From the NCBI GenBank assembly GCA_020161395.1, contig JAIUOE010000015.1, positions 1 through 64,000 of the forward strand: a stretch of 64,000 bases of DNA. The letters run 5' to 3'. Positions 1 through 7,239 of this stretch are shown piece after piece (the first letter of the stretch is position 1; the number at the start of each line of letters is the position of its first letter). A program made the translations under genes and the position numbers. The stretch comes from Bacteroidota bacterium (GTDB taxonomy: Bacteria > Bacteroidota > Ignavibacteria > Ignavibacteriales > Ignavibacteriaceae). The notes beneath the pieces are model-generated. The model had not been told where the DNA came from, did no database searches, and saw nothing but the letters and a program-made list of their open reading frames with translations.

Positions 1-5
1 ATTTT

Positions 6-86
6 GGGCATCCTTTTGACTGTTTGTGTTGGTTGTTTAATGATACACAAATTACTGAATTTTAGTAATATGCAGCGAGGATGCCC
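6..86. other. Possible structured RNA or inverted-repeat element
   Basis: Three nested complementarities are visible: a 9-bp perfect outer stem (6-14 with 78-86), a 7-bp stem (23-29 with 45-51) and a 6-bp stem (51-56 with 64-69). Together they would fold as a closed junction with two arms. The sequence after the outer stem (87-100) is T-rich, so on the + strand it could end a transcript from the left; on the - strand it lies in the 3' region of the polyphosphate kinase gene. I do not recognise a known riboswitch or ribozyme core. The strand is undetermined. Confidence 0.35.
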
Positions 87-135
87 CTTATTATTTTAAA
101 TTAACTTTTTAAACATACCTTCTCATAACTAAAAC

Positions 136-1005
136 CTACTCTTCCGCCATCAATGCTTCCTTGTAGGTTTGGAGGTTTGCTCTGTGTTCGTCTGAGATGA
201 TGGGGTAATGGACTTTCAGTTCTTTCAGTTTTTCGACGATAATTTCCGATATTACAAGTCTTGCAAACCATTTTTTATCAGCCGGAATAATATGCCAGGG
301 CGCATATTTGGTGGAAGTGTTTGCGATGGCTTCCTCGTATGCTTTTTGGTATTGATCCCAGTATCCTCGTTCCTTAAGATCGGAGGAGGAGAATTTCCAG
401 TTTTTGGCGGGATTTTCAATTCTTCCGAGGAATCTGTTTTTTTGTTCCACTTTTGATACATTAAGAAAGAATTTCAGAACTTTTATTCCATTGTCGTTTA
501 GATATTGTTCGAAATTTCTGATTTGGCGGTATCGTTCCTTCCAGATATTGGCATTCATAACCGGATCGGGGAGTTTCTCGGCAGCCAGGAGGTTATGCAC
601 CTTCACCACCAACACTTCCTCATAGTAGGAGCGGTTGAATATGCCGATTCTTCCTCTCTCAGGGAGTGATTTGGTATATCTCCAAAGATAATCGTGGTCG
701 AGTTCTTCAGCGGAGGGCTGTTTAAAGCTGAATACCTGAGTGCCCTGAGGATTTACTCCGCTCATTACATGTTTGATAGCGCCGTCTTTACCCGCAGCGT
801 CCATTGCCTGGAAAAGAATAAGAAGACCCCACTTGTCGTGGGCATACATCATATCCTGCATCTCCGCCATAAGTTTGACATTAGTTTCGAGGTCGGTTTT
901 AGCATCCTCTTTTGATTTCAATTTTGCTGTATAATTGGCGGGGTGATTGGAAAGTTTGAATTTGCCTGGACCGGTAACTCTGAACCGGTTAAGATTAATC
1001 TTCAC
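136..1005 (-). CDS. ppk2: Polyphosphate kinase 2 family protein (polyphosphate:nucleotide phosphotransferase)
   Basis: Cytosolic PPK2 enzyme that moves phosphate between polyphosphate and nucleotides. Counted from an upstream in-frame start at 1047, the Walker A-like motif DAAGKDG is at about residues 83-89 and the catalytic lid/Walker B stretch GRIGIFNRSYYEEV at about 132-145, both in family order. Family knowledge places sequences with the MSGVNPQG and FKQPSAEELDHD stretches near the class that phosphorylates AMP and ADP; I infer but cannot prove that specificity. The open frame reaches an ATG at 1047. I chose the GTG at 1005 because GAGG lies 6 nt before it and the protein then begins with the usual short N-terminus, giving 289 residues. 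It is transcribed away from the MscS gene and appears to stand alone. Confidence 0.93.
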   Translation of the reverse strand: MKINLNRFRVTGPGKFKLSNHPANYTAKLKSKEDAKTDLETNVKLMAEMQDMMYAHDKWGLLILFQAMDAAGKDGAIKHVMSGVNPQGTQVFSFKQPSAEELDHDYLWRYTKSLPERGRIGIFNRSYYEEVLVVKVHNLLAAEKLPDPVMNANIWKERYRQIRNFEQYLNDNGIKVLKFFLNVSKVEQKNRFLGRIENPAKNWKFSSSDLKERGYWDQYQKAYEEAIANTSTKYAPWHIIPADKKWFARLVISEIIVEKLKELKVHYPIISDEHRANLQTYKEALMAEE

Positions 1006-1047
1006 AGAATACCTCACTTGAAAATTGTTTGTCAGGTTTATGAACAC

Positions 1048-1231
1048 CGCTTTTCAACGGAAATGAATCACAACCTCTGTGATATTAAAAAAATTAAGAC
1101 TACACGGAATTATTAAAAATATTTGAATAAAAAGCAAGTGTGTCAGTCACAAATTTTACACTTTAAAGAAATAACTCGAAAAATGGTTAAATTTATGTTT
1201 TAATTCTGAGGATTTTATTACCGGAGAAGGA
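1048..1231. promoter_or_regulatory. Divergent intergenic region between ppk2 and the MscS gene
   Basis: This AT-rich gap must hold promoters for both flanking genes. No clear TAnnTTTG element was found on either strand. Two short inverted repeats are visible: ATCACA-N5-TGTGAT at 1067-1083 and TGTG-N5-CACA at 1139-1151. They could be half-sites for a dimeric regulator, but the spacing is not that of a classical CRP/FNR site. GGAGAAGG precedes the MscS start codon. Confidence 0.3.
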
Positions 1232-2095
1232 ATGACAGAAGCACAGCGGATAATATTTGATATCTTAAACTACAAGTTGTTTACAATAAAAAACATCAAT
1301 TTTCATGTAGAGACAGTTCTCTATATTTTGGTCTTAATGATACTGGTTGTATGGGTTTCGGGAAGATTCAAGAACTGGCTCGTAAAGAGGATATTTCCCC
1401 GATTCGAGATTGAGTATGGTGTTAGCATTGCAATAGCGCAAATGCTCAGGTATCTTATAGTAACAATTGGTTTTCTGGTAATTGTTCAAAGTTCGGGAAT
1501 TGACCTGAGCAGTTTTGTTGTGGTTGCTGGAGCACTTGGCATAGGTGTTGGTCTTGGTTTACAGAATGCGATAACCGAGTTTGTTGCCGGTATCATCATC
1601 ATGTTCGAGCGTCCCATCAAAGTGGGAGACAGAATTGTAGTCGATGGCATCGAGGGAAGTGTAATGAAGATTGCTCCCCGTGCTACAGTGATTCAAAGTA
1701 ACGATAATGTCAGTATAATTGTGCCCAACTCGAAATTTATCAGTTCCAATGTAACCAACTGGACATATTCCGACAAAAAAGTAAGGATTCACAATCCCGT
1801 AGGAGTTTCCTATGGCAGCAATCCCGAAGAGGTGGAAAGGCTGTTGATGGAAGTTGCAGAAGCCCATCCCGGCGTCTTGAAGGATCCTGCACCAAAGGTA
1901 CTCTTTAAGGAATTCGGTGCAAGTTCCATCAATTTTGATTTGATGGTGTGGACCGAAGATTACATGTCTCGTGCCGGGATTCTCCGTTCAGAGATAAATT
2001 TTGCAATCTGGCAGAAATTGAAGGAGCATGGTATAGAGATACCTTTTCAGCAATTGGATGTCAGGCTTGTCGGCAGCAATATTGAAAAACAATAA
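1232..2095 (+). CDS. MscS-family small-conductance mechanosensitive channel
   Basis: Inner-membrane channel expected to release solutes on hypo-osmotic shock. Three hydrophobic segments lie at about residues 26-43, 65-86 and 95-125. The third carries the small-residue pattern AGALGIGVGLGLQN that packs the MscS pore helix. It is followed by a beta domain (ERPIKVGDRIVV, then the VPNS and NWTYSD stretches) and a C-terminal alpha/beta domain ending near IPFPQ-like IPFQQ. At 287 residues it is a minimal MscS. The start follows GGAGAAGG at good spacing. The downstream glycosyltransferase overlaps its 3' end, so the two are probably co-transcribed. Confidence 0.94.
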   Translation: MTEAQRIIFDILNYKLFTIKNINFHVETVLYILVLMILVVWVSGRFKNWLVKRIFPRFEIEYGVSIAIAQMLRYLIVTIGFLVIVQSSGIDLSSFVVVAGALGIGVGLGLQNAITEFVAGIIIMFERPIKVGDRIVVDGIEGSVMKIAPRATVIQSNDNVSIIVPNSKFISSNVTNWTYSDKKVRIHNPVGVSYGSNPEEVERLLMEVAEAHPGVLKDPAPKVLFKEFGASSINFDLMVWTEDYMSRAGILRSEINFAIWQKLKEHGIEIPFQQLDVRLVGSNIEKQ

Positions 2096-3191
2096 ACTTC
2101 TGATGCTCGCAGACCTCCGTTCTGCACACACAAAAAAATGGGCTGAAATTCTTTCAGACAACGGGTTTGAAGTTCATGTTTTCGGGCTTACTCAGGCAGG
2201 GGAGGAGTTCAGGAATGTAACACTTCACCCGGGGAATATTGCCGGAGACACAGCTTCGGCTGGTGAAACATCCATTAAAAAAGCAGGCTATTTCTTCGAG
2301 TTGAAACGGCTGAGAGATTTGATTCGAAAAATCAAACCGGACATCGTGCACGCACATTATGCTTCAAGTTACGGACTGCTTGGTGCACTCGCAGGCAGGA
2401 AGCCATTTTTTGTTTCCGTCTGGGGGAGTGATGTAGTGAGTTTTCCGAAAAAGTCACCTCTCCACAGAAAAATAATCGAGTATTCTCTTTCCCGAGCGAA
2501 TCTGGTTTTTTCAACAAGTGAGTTCATGGCTGATATCACCCGAAAATACACAAATAAGGGGATAGTGATTACTCCGTTCGGTGTGGATATTTCGAAATTT
2601 TCTCCCTCCCTCAATCAAAATATGGGGAATACCGTCAGAATCGGAACAGTAAAAACCCTTTCCTCCACCTACGGACAGGAATATTTATTCCGTGCGTTTG
2701 CATCGGTTAAATCACAGTTACCCGAATATTCACTTGAACTCGAATTAACGGGTGAGGGGAGTGACAAGGAGAGGTTAACAGCTCTTGCTAACGATCTTGG
2801 GATAGGGGAGCAGACACGATTTAACGGTTATGTAATGCAGGATGCACTTTCTGCTGTGCATCAGAATCTGGATATCGAGGTTTACCCGACGGTGATTGAG
2901 GAGACTTTCGGTGTCTCAACAGTAGAAGCAATGGCATGCGGTGTACCTTGTATTGTTTCCAAAACCGGCGGACTCCAGCATCTGGTAGAGGATGGTATCT
3001 CGGGATTCCTCACACCGGTAATGGACCATAAAGCCCTTGCTGACATTCTGGTTAAGCTTGTTGTTGATCATAAGTTGAGAGAAAATGCGGGACGGGCAGC
3101 CCGAAAACGAGTGGAGGACAACTACGATATCCGAAAGAATGCTGAAATAATGATTGAAGCATACCAAAGAGTACTAAACAAGGGGGACTGA
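2082..3191 (+). CDS. Glycosyltransferase family 4 protein
   Basis: GT-B fold glycosyltransferase that probably adds a sugar to a lipid-linked or surface glycan; donor and acceptor are unknown. The N-terminal half starts with KLLMLADLRSAHTKKW, the typical GT4 opening, and includes HAHYASSYG and WGSDV. The C-terminal half has EETFGVSTVEAMACGVP, the GT4 E-x7-E nucleotide-sugar motif, then TGGLQHLVEDG. An ATG at 2058 also opens this frame. TTG at 2082 gives the family-typical N-terminus and a shorter (14 nt) overlap with the MscS gene, but no Shine-Dalgarno decides between them. Translational coupling to the upstream gene is likely. Confidence 0.9.
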   Translation: MKNNKLLMLADLRSAHTKKWAEILSDNGFEVHVFGLTQAGEEFRNVTLHPGNIAGDTASAGETSIKKAGYFFELKRLRDLIRKIKPDIVHAHYASSYGLLGALAGRKPFFVSVWGSDVVSFPKKSPLHRKIIEYSLSRANLVFSTSEFMADITRKYTNKGIVITPFGVDISKFSPSLNQNMGNTVRIGTVKTLSSTYGQEYLFRAFASVKSQLPEYSLELELTGEGSDKERLTALANDLGIGEQTRFNGYVMQDALSAVHQNLDIEVYPTVIEETFGVSTVEAMACGVPCIVSKTGGLQHLVEDGISGFLTPVMDHKALADILVKLVVDHKLRENAGRAARKRVEDNYDIRKNAEIMIEAYQRVLNKGD

Positions 3192-3207
3192 ATCCTGCTG
3201 TGAAGCG

Positions 3208-4257
3208 TTAAATAAATACCGGTTCTGACAATTTTATCCCTGAAATGTCCGTAAGGCATGAAGCACACGACAAGCCTGTTCCGAAACCACTCATAAATAC
3301 CTTCGATTTTCCCTGTTCTATTTCCTTCCTGACCTGTGTAATGGCGGTAAGGGGTATTGAAACAGATGAAGTGTTGCCGTAATCTTTCAGGGAAAGAGGC
3401 ATTTTCTCTTCGTTTATGCCGAGTTTTTTGGCAATGATTCGGTTTATCATCAGGTTTGCCTGATGAAAGAGAAAGAAGTCTACTTCATCTTTGTTAATCT
3501 TAAAGTTCCAGATGAAATCGTTGATTACCCTGGGAACGAGTGAAATTGAAAAATTAAAGATGTCCATTCCACTAAGAAAAAGCTCCGTTTCCTTAACAGC
3601 AGAACCTTTAGGATGTGGTTTTTCGATGAAGGAGTCGGGAGTTACGGGATTTCTTGCTCCGCCACCCCGAATGATAATAGAGTCGTATCCGCTCCCGTCA
3701 GTGTTCAATGCCCAAAGACTTTCCCTGTTCTCACAGAATTCAAGAAGTGTCGCTGAACCGGCATCACCAAAAATTGTCCGTGTCGTACGGTCGCTTTTTG
3801 ATATCCGGTGTGAAAGGACATCACCCGACAGGACAAGCGCCCTTTTTGCTTTCCCGTTTTGGAGAATGGAGGAAGCGACAAAAAGTGCATACACAAAACC
3901 TGAACAGCCCATATTCATATCGAAACAGATTGTTGAAGTGCTCAGTCCAAGTTTGTTTTGTAAAATTGCGGAGGTGAAGGGAATGATGTAGTCGGGTGTT
4001 TGAGTCTGAAAGATCAGGAGGTCGATGCTCTCTCTTTGAATATTGTTGTCAGCTAAAAGTTTTTCTGCTGCTGCGAAGCAAAGGTCGGATGCACAGATTT
4101 CAGGAGGGGCGATATATTTTGTCTCAATTCCGGTGGTTGATACAAGTTTTGCGTTTACTTCCGCCCCGAAAGGAAGGTCAAAGTTGCTTTCCCTCGACTG
4201 CGGAAGTGCCACAGCCATCGCGGAAATTTTCACATCATTAATAGTGCAGAAAGCCAT
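3208..4257 (-). CDS. 3-oxoacyl-ACP synthase III family protein (FabH-like ketosynthase)
   Basis: Thiolase-fold condensing enzyme that joins an acyl-CoA or acyl-ACP starter to malonyl-ACP. The full Cys-His-Asn triad is present: C118 in MNMGCSGF, H265 in FLFHQAN and N295 in DYGNTSS. Length (349 residues) is normal for KAS III. It is the last gene of a three-gene operon: acetyltransferase-like, 9-nt to 3-nt gaps, ACP, then this gene 8 nt later. Because it travels with its own ACP rather than with fabD/fabG, I infer a specialised acyl product (for example a surface-glycan or secondary-metabolite acyl group) rather than bulk fatty-acid initiation. The substrate is not predictable from sequence. 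Confidence 0.9.
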   Translation of the reverse strand: MAFCTINDVKISAMAVALPQSRESNFDLPFGAEVNAKLVSTTGIETKYIAPPEICASDLCFAAAEKLLADNNIQRESIDLLIFQTQTPDYIIPFTSAILQNKLGLSTSTICFDMNMGCSGFVYALFVASSILQNGKAKRALVLSGDVLSHRISKSDRTTRTIFGDAGSATLLEFCENRESLWALNTDGSGYDSIIIRGGGARNPVTPDSFIEKPHPKGSAVKETELFLSGMDIFNFSISLVPRVINDFIWNFKINKDEVDFFLFHQANLMINRIIAKKLGINEEKMPLSLKDYGNTSSVSIPLTAITQVRKEIEQGKSKVFMSGFGTGLSCASCLTDISGIKLSEPVFI

Positions 4258-4265
4258 TTATTACA

Positions 4266-4502
4266 CTATTGTTTTAGCCGGGAGATCAGATTGTAAACAT
4301 CACTGATTTTATCGCAGGCGATAAAATCGTTAGCCTTGATAGTAACATCGTATTCGGCATCGATCATTGCGAGTACCGAGAGTGCTGCGAGTGAGTCCCA
4401 CCCGGGAATTACCACCCTGAATTCAGAATCCGAAGCCAACGACCCTGGTTCGGCACTCTCTACAGCAGATTCAAAATTTTTAATAAACTCTTCAATGTTC
4501 AT
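4266..4502 (-). CDS. Acyl carrier protein
   Basis: Small acidic four-helix carrier, 78 residues. The phosphopantetheine attachment serine is S37 in the motif GWDSLAAL, and the helix II region after it is conserved in style. It lacks close resemblance to the housekeeping AcpP around the DSL motif (GWDS rather than GADSLD), which suggests a dedicated carrier. It sits 3 nt after the stop of the acetyltransferase-like gene and 8 nt before the KAS III gene on the same strand, so it probably carries the intermediate of that ketosynthase. Confidence 0.9.
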   Translation of the reverse strand: MNIEEFIKNFESAVESAEPGSLASDSEFRVVIPGWDSLAALSVLAMIDAEYDVTIKANDFIACDKISDVYNLISRLKQ

Positions 4503-4505
4503 ATA

Positions 4506-4973
4506 TTATTCCAGAATGTCGATAATTTTTTGCTTTATTTTAATTTCCTTGCCTGTGTACGGAAGAATTATGCTCTCCACCCTTTTGTCTGAAGCGATTT
4601 TTCTGACTTTTTCAACGAGTCTGAAGGTGAGCAGTTCAGATTCAAAATGACCTTTTGTTGCACAATCAGGGTCGACAGCAATGTGGAGAATATGGCATTT
4701 GTCGTTAAAAAACTTGTAACAGATGACACCGAGAAGAGCGGCATCGCTTTTTTCACTGTCGAGGGCAAAAAGCGATTCAGTTTCATTATTCTCAAATTGA
4801 AGTTTAAGATAATCCTTTTCTTCGATAATGCTTATTAATCCGTCAGATTCGATGGTTTGTTGGATTTTATCGAGATGAAATGACTGGTTCAGATTGAAGA
4901 AAAAAATCCTTTCAAGCTCTTTCCGGTGGAGCGCTGAAAGTTTGTTCTTAAATGCGATTGTGTGATAACTCAT
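4506..4973 (-). CDS. Hypothetical protein with a GNAT acetyltransferase-like C-terminal half
   Basis: 155 residues, not confidently recognised. The stretch CHILHIAVDPDCATKGHF at about residues 93-110, followed by a long helix, resembles strand 4 and the acetyl-CoA loop of GNAT enzymes. The expected Q/RxxGxG/A loop is degenerate (CATKGH), so activity is uncertain. It is the first gene of the ACP/KAS III operon and is expressed from the TATGTTTG promoter candidate 35 nt upstream. In that context it may act on the ACP-bound product or a sugar acceptor. A plain hypothetical label would also be defensible. Confidence 0.65.
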   Translation of the reverse strand: MSYHTIAFKNKLSALHRKELERIFFFNLNQSFHLDKIQQTIESDGLISIIEEKDYLKLQFENNETESLFALDSEKSDAALLGVICYKFFNDKCHILHIAVDPDCATKGHFESELLTFRLVEKVRKIASDKRVESIILPYTGKEIKIKQKIIDILE

Positions 4974-5007
4974 TTTAGTATCATTCTAACTGAGAAAATA
5001 ACGATTT

Positions 5008-5037
5008 CAAACATACGATTTTTTTTGATGGAATCAA
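5008..5037 (-). promoter_or_regulatory. Bacteroidota-type promoter for the acetyltransferase/ACP/KAS III operon
   Basis: Read on the - strand, TTG (5037-5035), a 19-nt spacer and TATGTTTG (5015-5008) match the Bacteroidota primary-sigma consensus TTG/TTTG-N~19-TAnnTTTG. Transcription would start near 5002, leaving about 28 nt of leader before the ATG at 4973. The -33 element falls inside the spacer of the oppositely directed cysteine-operon promoter. Confidence 0.55.
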
Positions 5038-5053
5038 TATTTAGATAAATTTG
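5024..5053 (+). promoter_or_regulatory. Bacteroidota-type promoter for the cysteine operon
   Basis: TTTG (5024-5027), an 18-nt spacer and TAAATTTG (5046-5053) match the Bacteroidota consensus in full. A start near 5060 would give a transcript with about 70 nt before the Cys-rich leader ORF. An AAGGAG at 5081-5086 lies in this leader but is not placed to serve the ORF's ATG. Confidence 0.6.
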
Positions 5054-5129
5054 ACAGGACCTCAAAAAGAAAAAAGAAAAAAGGAGATTTTGGGAACCCG
5101 TATTTCGATTCCTGTGTTTATATTTTATA

Positions 5130-5234
5130 ATGATAAAAGAATTTTACCCCATTCATCCTGAAGCACTTACCGGTGTCTTCACCCGTTCCGCCTGCAACTG
5201 TTGTTGCTGTCTCTGTTGTTGTTGCGGCTGCTAA
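5130..5234 (+). CDS. Cysteine-rich leader peptide upstream of cysE-cysK
   Basis: A 34-codon ORF with ten Cys codons among its last thirteen: Cys at positions 22, 24-27, 29-32 and 34, ending CNCCCCLCCCCGC. It sits between a good promoter and cysE, the first enzyme of cysteine synthesis, 77 nt upstream of the cysE ATG. Leader peptides rich in the end-product amino acid are the hallmark of attenuation, and poly-Cys upstream ORFs before sulfur-assimilation genes are known from mycobacteria. I infer ribosome stalling at Cys codons when Cys-tRNA is scarce. ATG at 5130 is the only ATG/GTG/TTG start in frame. No Shine-Dalgarno is adjacent, which weakens but does not exclude translation. A metal-binding microprotein is the alternative. 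Confidence 0.75.
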   Translation: MIKEFYPIHPEALTGVFTRSACNCCCCLCCCCGC

Positions 5235-5311
5235 GCCACAACGGCACCATCTCCCATTTAAAATAAAAAATTCTACAATAAATTGCCTTCAAGGCATATA
5301 TCGAGCAACAA
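5199..5311 (+). promoter_or_regulatory. Candidate cysteine attenuator RNA between leader peptide and cysE
   Basis: One hairpin pairs 5214-5229 with 5234-5249 (two mismatches, two G-U pairs, loop GCTA) and covers the last Cys codons and the stop. The Cys-codon repeats also complement the cysE start region: TTGTTGCT at 5201-5208 pairs with AGCAACAA at 5304-5311, directly before the ATG, and TTGTTGC at 5219-5225 is a second 7-nt match. A small hairpin sits at 5284-5296. There is no T-run after the main hairpin, so translational or Rho-dependent control fits better than an intrinsic terminator. Confidence 0.5.
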
Positions 5312-6154
5312 ATGAACAAAGCGATTCGAGAGTTTGCCTCTCAAGTGATAAAAAAATATGAAGATCATCAATGCATGCTGCCGCTTAAGGATGAGAGCAG
5401 AAAATTCATTGACAAATTTTTAAAGCTGGCTTTCCCCCAATACTCCGAAAAATCATTCGAGAAAATTGAGGAGATAGAATCGGCTGCCATACTTTTGATG
5501 TATGATTTAAAGAAGCTTGTCGGGTCAGTGATTGAAGATAAAAGGGAGGTCGATCAGACCGTCGATCAGTTTGCATCGGAGCTGCCCCAAATCATAAGAA
5601 AACTGGACAAGGATGCAGAAGCCATATTTAACGGTGATCCTGCTGCAAAAAATCAGGATGAGGTCATTCTGGCGTATCCCGGCTTTTTTGCCATTACTAT
5701 CTACAGGCTGTCCCACGAACTTTACCTTTTGGGCGTGCCTGTAATTCCGAGAATACTTTCCGAGTATGCACACGAGAGGTCGGGAATAGACATTCATCCG
5801 GGTGCCGAGATAGGAGAGTCATTCTGCATCGATCACGGTACCGGAATTGTAATCGGTGAGACTACTGTAATTGGCTCCCGTGTCAAAATTTATCAAGGTG
5901 TTACACTTGGTGCTGTCAGTGTTGATAAATCACTCGCAAGCCAAAAGAGGCATCCGACCATAGAGGACGATGTAATTATCTATGCGCAGGCGGTAATTCT
6001 TGGCGGAGAAACTGTTATTGGCAGAAACAGTGTTGTGGGTGGTAACGCATGGGTTACTGAGAGCGTCCCGCCTGATTCTGTCGTTCTTCACAAAAGTGAA
6101 GTAAGACTTAAATATAACGGGAAGCACGATCCCGTTCTTGATTTTGTAATTTAA
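5312..6154 (+). CDS. cysE: Serine O-acetyltransferase
   Basis: Makes O-acetylserine from serine and acetyl-CoA, the committed step of cysteine synthesis. The N-terminal 140 residues are helical, as in other long SATs. A left-handed beta helix follows (about 155-270) with hexapeptide repeats such as IGETTVIGSRVKIYQGVTLG. The catalytic pair equivalent to E. coli Asp143/His158 appears as D160 in GIDIHPGA and H175 in CIDHGTG. At 280 residues it is of normal length. It is 21 nt upstream of cysK and lies behind the Cys-rich leader, so its expression is probably linked to the cysteine supply. Confidence 0.95.
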   Translation: MNKAIREFASQVIKKYEDHQCMLPLKDESRKFIDKFLKLAFPQYSEKSFEKIEEIESAAILLMYDLKKLVGSVIEDKREVDQTVDQFASELPQIIRKLDKDAEAIFNGDPAAKNQDEVILAYPGFFAITIYRLSHELYLLGVPVIPRILSEYAHERSGIDIHPGAEIGESFCIDHGTGIVIGETTVIGSRVKIYQGVTLGAVSVDKSLASQKRHPTIEDDVIIYAQAVILGGETVIGRNSVVGGNAWVTESVPPDSVVLHKSEVRLKYNGKHDPVLDFVI

Positions 6155-6175
6155 CTGTAAATAATGGAGAATAAA

Positions 6176-7087
6176 ATGAGATATAATAATATTCTTGAGA
6201 CAATTGGCAACACACCTCATGTAAAACTGAATAAATTATTCGGAAGTGATCATGAAGTCTGGATAAAACTTGAAAAAGCGAATCCAGGCGGCAGCATCAA
6301 AGACAGAATTGCTCTTGCAATGATAGAGAATGCAGAAAAAAGGAGATTCCTGAAAAAGGGAAGTGTAATAATTGAGCCCACTTCGGGAAACACGGGAATC
6401 GGACTCGCAATGGTAGCTACAGTAAAAGGTTACGAACTTGTGCTGGTCATGCCAGAATCGATGTCGATTGAGAGAAGAAAAATCATGTCGGCTTATGGTG
6501 CAAAATTTGAACTAACTCCCAGAGAGAAGGGGATGACGGGTGCAATCGAGAAAGCGAAAGAACTCGTAGCTGCCAATCCAAATGCATGGATGCCACAGCA
6601 ATTTGAAAATGAAGCAAACAGCGAAATTCACAGAAAAACCACTGCCCTCGAGATACTGAATGATTTTCCGGAAGGATTGGATTACATAATCACAGGAGTG
6701 GGAACGGGAGGTCACATAACAGGCGTAGCTGAAATACTGAAAGAGAAATACCCGAATCTCAGGGTATATGCAGTTGAACCCGAACTTTCACCCGTTCTTT
6801 CAGGCGGGAAACCATCACCTCACCCGCTTCAGGGAATTGGTGCCGGATTTGTACCTGCTATCCTTAATTTCCCGATTCTTGATGGAGTTATTCAGGTCGG
6901 TAAAGATGAAGCGTACACATTTGCCCAACGCTCCGCCTCAGAGGAGGGGCTCTTTATTGGTGTCTCCTCCGGTGCTTCACTGGCAGCGGTTGCGAAAAAA
7001 CTTCCCGAAATTCCTGCCGGCTCGAAAATCCTGACATTCAACTATGATACAGGTGAAAGATACCTTTCGATTGAAGGACTTTTTTAG
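6176..7087 (+). CDS. cysK: Cysteine synthase A (O-acetylserine sulfhydrylase)
   Basis: PLP enzyme converting O-acetylserine plus sulfide to cysteine. The PLP lysine is K42 in PGGSIKDR. The substrate loop TSGNTG is at about 69-74, the phosphate-binding loop GVGTGGH is near residue 175, and the C-terminal SSGAS motif is present. An upstream in-frame ATG exists at 6164. I chose 6176 because GGAG (6166-6169) lies 6 nt before it and the protein then starts in register with the family ([14 protein letters not shown]), 303 residues. It is the second gene of the leader-cysE-cysK operon. Confidence 0.96.
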   Translation: MRYNNILETIGNTPHVKLNKLFGSDHEVWIKLEKANPGGSIKDRIALAMIENAEKRRFLKKGSVIIEPTSGNTGIGLAMVATVKGYELVLVMPESMSIERRKIMSAYGAKFELTPREKGMTGAIEKAKELVAANPNAWMPQQFENEANSEIHRKTTALEILNDFPEGLDYIITGVGTGGHITGVAEILKEKYPNLRVYAVEPELSPVLSGGKPSPHPLQGIGAGFVPAILNFPILDGVIQVGKDEAYTFAQRSASEEGLFIGVSSGASLAAVAKKLPEIPAGSKILTFNYDTGERYLSIEGLF

Positions 7088-7239
7088 TTATTAGTTGTGA
7101 TTTATGAATTATGAGTTTTTGAAGGCCGAAAGTTAGAGGGCTGAATAAATGAAGTATGAAGTTTGAAGGCTGAATTCAAATCAGAACCCGGAACTGCATT
7201 TTCTGCGGTTCCGGAGTTCTGAGGTTCTGAAGCTCTTTC
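7088..7239. terminator. Convergent intergenic region with a long hairpin
   Basis: A strong hairpin pairs 7188-7198 with 7204-7214 (11 bp including one G-U pair, 5-nt loop). It extends across a bulge by 7183-7187 with 7216-7220. It lies between cysK (+) and the large T9SS gene (-) and probably ends both transcripts, although neither side has a clear T-run. Positions 7121-7174 hold three imperfect copies of a GGCTGAA-like word, which look like decayed intergenic repeats. Confidence 0.45.

Noticed and set aside
6-86. Hammerhead ribozyme or purine riboswitch
   Set aside because: The three-stem outline prompted a check, but neither strand has CTGATGA with GAAA, nor the conserved purine-aptamer loops.
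1067-1151. CRP/FNR-type operators
   Set aside because: Half-site words are present, but their order or spacing does not match TGTGA-N6-TCACA.
3491-3991. 166-codon + strand ORF
   Set aside because: Antisense to the KAS III gene, which has a complete catalytic triad; the antisense product has no recognisable motif.
5126-5131. Perfect TATAAT as the -10 box of the cysteine operon
   Set aside because: Transcription from it would begin after the leader ATG at 5130, and no -35 box is at the right distance; the upstream TAAATTTG promoter fits better.
5090-5161. Short ORF from TTG 5090 behind AAGGAG (5081-5086)
   Set aside because: The spacing to the TTG is only about 3 nt and the peptide has no bias; probably chance.
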